From positions 1-64,000 of the forward strand of contig JAGBCB010000021.1 of the NCBI GenBank assembly GCA_017938145.1: DNA of 64,000 nt. The letters run 5' to 3'. Both the position numbers and the translations under genes were made by a program. The notes below the pieces were generated by a model. The model had not been told where the DNA came from. It worked only from the letters and a program-made list of their open reading frames with translations, and made no database searches. Positions within the stretch are counted from its first letter, which is position 1; the number at the start of each line of letters is the position of its first letter. Origin of the DNA: Lachnospiraceae bacterium. GTDB taxonomy: Bacteria > Bacillota > Clostridia > Lachnospirales > Lachnospiraceae. Positions 61,234 through 64,000 of the stretch are shown in pieces.

Positions 61234-63711
61234 TTACGGAAGCAGGGACTCAAATTGAGCAATAGCTTCCCGATTGTATTGTTCGTAGTCTACATTCAGC
61301 TTTTTCGGCACTCTGCCGTCCAGGCAGGCACGAAGACCATCCAAGACACCTTCCTGGCTGTCTTCTACCAAAAAGCCTCCCACCTGCTCCATAAAGAGCT
61401 TTGGTCCCGTGATATCCGTAGAAAAGCACGGCAGGCCCAAAATATCCGCCTCTGCCAGCACCAGTCCAAATCCTTCGTATAAAGAAGGCAGCGCTAAATA
61501 ATCGCAGGCCTTCATCAGCGGATAAGGATTCGACATATAACGGATGATAAAAATTGCCTCCGGACAGGAAGACTCTGCTGCCAATCTCTTAGTTTCGTTG
61601 AATAACACACCATAACCGCCCAGAATAATCAATATCGTATCCGGATTTTCTTTATGAAGAATTTCAAAAGAACGAATCAAACGCGTATGACCCTTTTCCT
61701 TAGAAAAACGTCCTACAGAAATAAACTTTTTCTTATCGGAGGCCAATGCGGCACGAAGCTCTTCTTCCTCCACATTCATGCGGGTTCTTGCGTCAAAAAC
61801 CAGTTCTTCTTCTGCCCGTTTCAAAATGGACTTGTAATTAATTGTATTTTTAACAAGCACCAGATTGGCGTCCTTCTTTGTATCCTCGTCCTCGTAAGCA
61901 GACGCAATGGCCTGTGTGGATTGACGGAGATCCTCCGTTACGATAGCCACGTTATCATACTTACGGTATTCCCGGCTTAACAGTCTGCGGAGCAGCGTGC
62001 GCTTTGTCCGGATTTCCTCTTCCATATCATTATGTACAAAAATAGTTCTGCTGCAAGGCGCCTGTCCGATTACTTCAATCAGTTCATGTTCATATCCGAA
62101 AAACTGGATTGCCTTATCAATACGGCAGCTTCCCAGAATTCTTCCGTATTCACGCTGTGCCACCTTTTCCACCAGTTTTTTCATCGGTTCATACGGTAAA
62201 ATATGAAATTCCTGGAATAACATGTAGCAGAAAGTTTCCCAGGCAGTGGCACTTCTTGCATGATAATAACTGAGGGTAGAAATACCCTCCGGCAGCATTT
62301 TAATGCAGTCCTGTCTCTTTTTAATGGCATTGATTTTATACAATACCGCAAAATTATACTTTTCCTTATCCACCATGGATAACAGGTTAACCGCTGATGT
62401 TGTGATTCCGTTTCTTTCCAGATTTCCGGCATACAAAACCACATTTTTCTTTCCGTTATCCGGTGTCATCCGGATATCCAGCAGTTCAGATGTTTCATGA
62501 AACAACAGCTGATGGCAGACTGCCTTTGTCATCCCCGGCACATCATAGGCACAGAATTTCTGAAGAAATTCCGCATCATCATATGTTTTTGGCGCACGGA
62601 TATGCTCCATCAACTCTTCAATATTTGATGCCTGTGGGAACGGAAGCTCATCCACAGAAAAATACATGCCTCTTTCCTGCATATACTCTTCCTTATCATA
62701 AGTGAACAGTACAATTTTTCTGCCACTGGCGGCAAAATCAAAGAACACGCTGGAATAATCCGTTACCAAAACATCCGCAGCATTTAAAAATTCGTAGGTA
62801 TCATATTTATCCGCAGGAAAAGGCACAATATGGGTATACTGTGTTACATCAATGGCTCCCCTGCTTAACGGATGCAGTTTTACATATAAGATTTGATTGC
62901 CGTCCAGCTTTGCATCCCACTCATCAAAGTAGTTTTTCAGGATTTCATTCTGCATTTCACTGGTCACATTACCGATAACACCACGCCAGGTCGGCATAAA
63001 AACAATAATTTGTTTTTCACCAAAATCACATTCCCGGCGGATTTCCTGACGACGCTTTTCATCCAGAAACGCCTGATTACGCGGATAGCCTGCCAGCATA
63101 AGCTTGGTATGACCAAAGTTTGCAAGGCTGTAATCATCAATAAAATGCTGCATGGTATATTCATTCGGACAAAGAAGATAGTCCGCATTGAACATATTAC
63201 GCTGCACATTACCAAAGGTGGCAAAGTCGTTTGCCACCTTATTTCCAAGACATTTTAAAGGCGTTCCGTGCCAGGTATTCAAATATACCTGTTCCGGACG
63301 TTTATTGAAAATGATAAAGAAAGTGTGCTCGTTTACCAGATATTTTGCCGTAGCAAGTACTTTAAAATATTCCTTAGTCGTAACATCCAGCAGCGTTACT
63401 CCGGAAATATTTAATGCTTCCAGATATTTTTTACGCTCCTTCACATCCCGCCTTCTGCAGGACAGATAAATTTTGTAACCGGCATATTCCTCCCCGGTTG
63501 TCAATTCCTTTAACAAAGCATTTATGTTACCGTCCGGACTCTGACCGTTTAACGTTTCCAACAGCACCGCGCTTTCATCAATCGGAAGATTCTCTCTGTA
63601 TGAAATATATTTTTTTCGGTTTAAATATTGACGGTCTACCCGTTTCAGTTTACGATGCAGCTTCTTTATTTTTTTCCGCACCTTACCGGTCAGCGCTTTA
63701 AGTTTTCCCAT
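61234..63711 (-). CDS. CDP-glycerol glycerophosphotransferase fused to a GT4 glycosyltransferase
   Basis: An 825-residue two-domain protein. The first 400 residues match TagB/TagF transferases (YLVNEHTFFIIFNKRPEQVY, LNTWHGTPLKCLG, DVLVTDYSSVFFDFA), which build poly(glycerol phosphate) teichoic-type chains. The last 400 match GT-B family 4 glycosyltransferases (FISVGRFSKEKGHTRLIRSF, ALPSLYEGFGLVLAEADILG). One protein could therefore add both a glycerol phosphate and a sugar to a wall or surface polymer. The N-terminus is very basic (KKIKKLHRKLKRVDRQYLNRKK). Confidence 0.88.
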   Translation of the reverse strand: MGKLKALTGKVRKKIKKLHRKLKRVDRQYLNRKKYISYRENLPIDESAVLLETLNGQSPDGNINALLKELTTGEEYAGYKIYLSCRRRDVKERKKYLEALNISGVTLLDVTTKEYFKVLATAKYLVNEHTFFIIFNKRPEQVYLNTWHGTPLKCLGNKVANDFATFGNVQRNMFNADYLLCPNEYTMQHFIDDYSLANFGHTKLMLAGYPRNQAFLDEKRRQEIRRECDFGEKQIIVFMPTWRGVIGNVTSEMQNEILKNYFDEWDAKLDGNQILYVKLHPLSRGAIDVTQYTHIVPFPADKYDTYEFLNAADVLVTDYSSVFFDFAASGRKIVLFTYDKEEYMQERGMYFSVDELPFPQASNIEELMEHIRAPKTYDDAEFLQKFCAYDVPGMTKAVCHQLLFHETSELLDIRMTPDNGKKNVVLYAGNLERNGITTSAVNLLSMVDKEKYNFAVLYKINAIKKRQDCIKMLPEGISTLSYYHARSATAWETFCYMLFQEFHILPYEPMKKLVEKVAQREYGRILGSCRIDKAIQFFGYEHELIEVIGQAPCSRTIFVHNDMEEEIRTKRTLLRRLLSREYRKYDNVAIVTEDLRQSTQAIASAYEDEDTKKDANLVLVKNTINYKSILKRAEEELVFDARTRMNVEEEELRAALASDKKKFISVGRFSKEKGHTRLIRSFEILHKENPDTILIILGGYGVLFNETKRLAAESSCPEAIFIIRYMSNPYPLMKACDYLALPSLYEGFGLVLAEADILGLPCFSTDITGPKLFMEQVGGFLVEDSQEGVLDGLRACLDGRVPKKLNVDYEQYNREAIAQFESLLP

Positions 63712-63741
63712 GAATTACTGTTGCTCCTTTATTTCCTATTC

Positions 63742-64000
63742 TTATTTCAATTTCTGTTCTAATAAAAGTTCCACCTGCTCTGCAGTTTCAACTTCTATTC
63801 GTTCTGTATCCAGAACGCCCTTCAACTGCCGGTTGATTGTTTTTGACATATTCGGCATCTTCAGCCGGCTCATCGGATATGCCGCAAGAATCAGCATGGT
63901 TTCATCGTTGCTTCCGCTGAAATCCAGTACGTAATCAATTCTGCAATCGGTAAAAAGGCGTTGTTTTTCATTGTCAACCAAATGACGGATTAGTTCCTTT
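63742..64000 (-). CDS. C-terminal end of a probable surface-polymer transferase (cut by window edge)
   Basis: An open minus-strand frame enters at the window edge and ends at 63742, giving at least 85 residues. It includes RIDYVLDFSGSNDETMLILA and MSKTINRQLKGVLDTERIEV. The end resembles C-terminal parts of wall-polymer transferases, and the next gene downstream is of that class, so it probably belongs to the same surface-polymer cluster. The identity is not secure and the start is outside the window. Confidence 0.5.
   Translation of the reverse strand, partial: KELIRHLVDNEKQRLFTDCRIDYVLDFSGSNDETMLILAAYPMSRLKMPNMSKTINRQLKGVLDTERIEVETAEQVELLLEQKLK

Overview
The window looks like a chromosomal segment of a motile, low-to-moderate GC Clostridia member, most likely Lachnospiraceae. 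The evidence is the gene content (FMN-riboswitch ribU, TsaD/B/E, WhiA, RapZ, HPr kinase and a Crh-like HPr, CsrA/FliW, PncA/PncB, a YgbA-family protein), the strong AGGAGG-type ribosome sites and the TTGACA/TATAAT promoters. The taxon is inferred from protein resemblance, not from a search. Nearly all genes are on the minus strand.

Layout. 1-770: the 5' tip of a 16S rRNA gene with tandem rRNA promoters, then two tRNA-Ser genes with their own promoter. 827-7290: a minus-strand operon headed by an FMN riboswitch (ribU, a YcxB-like protein, tsaE, tsaB, rimI, a small Cys-rich protein, rnz, a membrane-anchored protein, tsaD, ispD). 7340-12000: tex, a SprA-related putative metalloprotease (plus strand) and an EF-hand-like acidic protein. 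12000-21000: a two-component system, a sodium:solute symporter with a divergent LysR regulator, NAD salvage (nicotinamidase and PncB), and AzlCD on the plus strand. 21000-25600: a tightly coupled five-gene operon (YgbA family, two ABC half-transporters, YbaN family, FeoB-associated/HMA protein) behind a strong promoter with a DtxR/IdeR-like box over its start site. 25670-29540: a decayed DUF2798-like gene, a cyclase, an XRE regulator, VanZ, an ATPase, a NUDIX hydrolase and a GNAT. 29575-29928: an unexplained tandem array of imperfect palindromes. 30050-36400: dnaE, pfkA and an ABC exporter. 36519-45560: ftsH-uvrC-hprK-glcK-murB-rapZ-whiA-crh-like, joining carbon-catabolite control to envelope and repair genes. 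45764-59843: two flagellar operons, each with a sigma-D-type promoter: flgM-flgN-flgK2-flgK-flgL-fliW-csrA, and flaG-fliD-fliS-fliT-like followed by a secreted protein, a glycosyltransferase and a Maf-like protein. 59940-64000: a diaminopimelate decarboxylase, a CDP-glycerol transferase/GT4 fusion and the 3' end of another gene.

How it fits together. HprK, glucokinase and an HPr paralogue with Asp15/Ser46 form a catabolite-signalling set, and a cre-like palindrome lies just upstream of the dnaE-pfkA promoter. CsrA and FliW are encoded immediately upstream of the flaG operon, whose leader carries a hairpin with a GGA loop typical of CsrA sites. The best candidates for something undescribed are the 53-54 bp-period palindrome array (29575-29928), the Asp15 Crh-like protein, the iron-box ABC/YgbA operon, and the secreted protein/glycosyltransferase/Maf-like tail of the flagellar cap operon.
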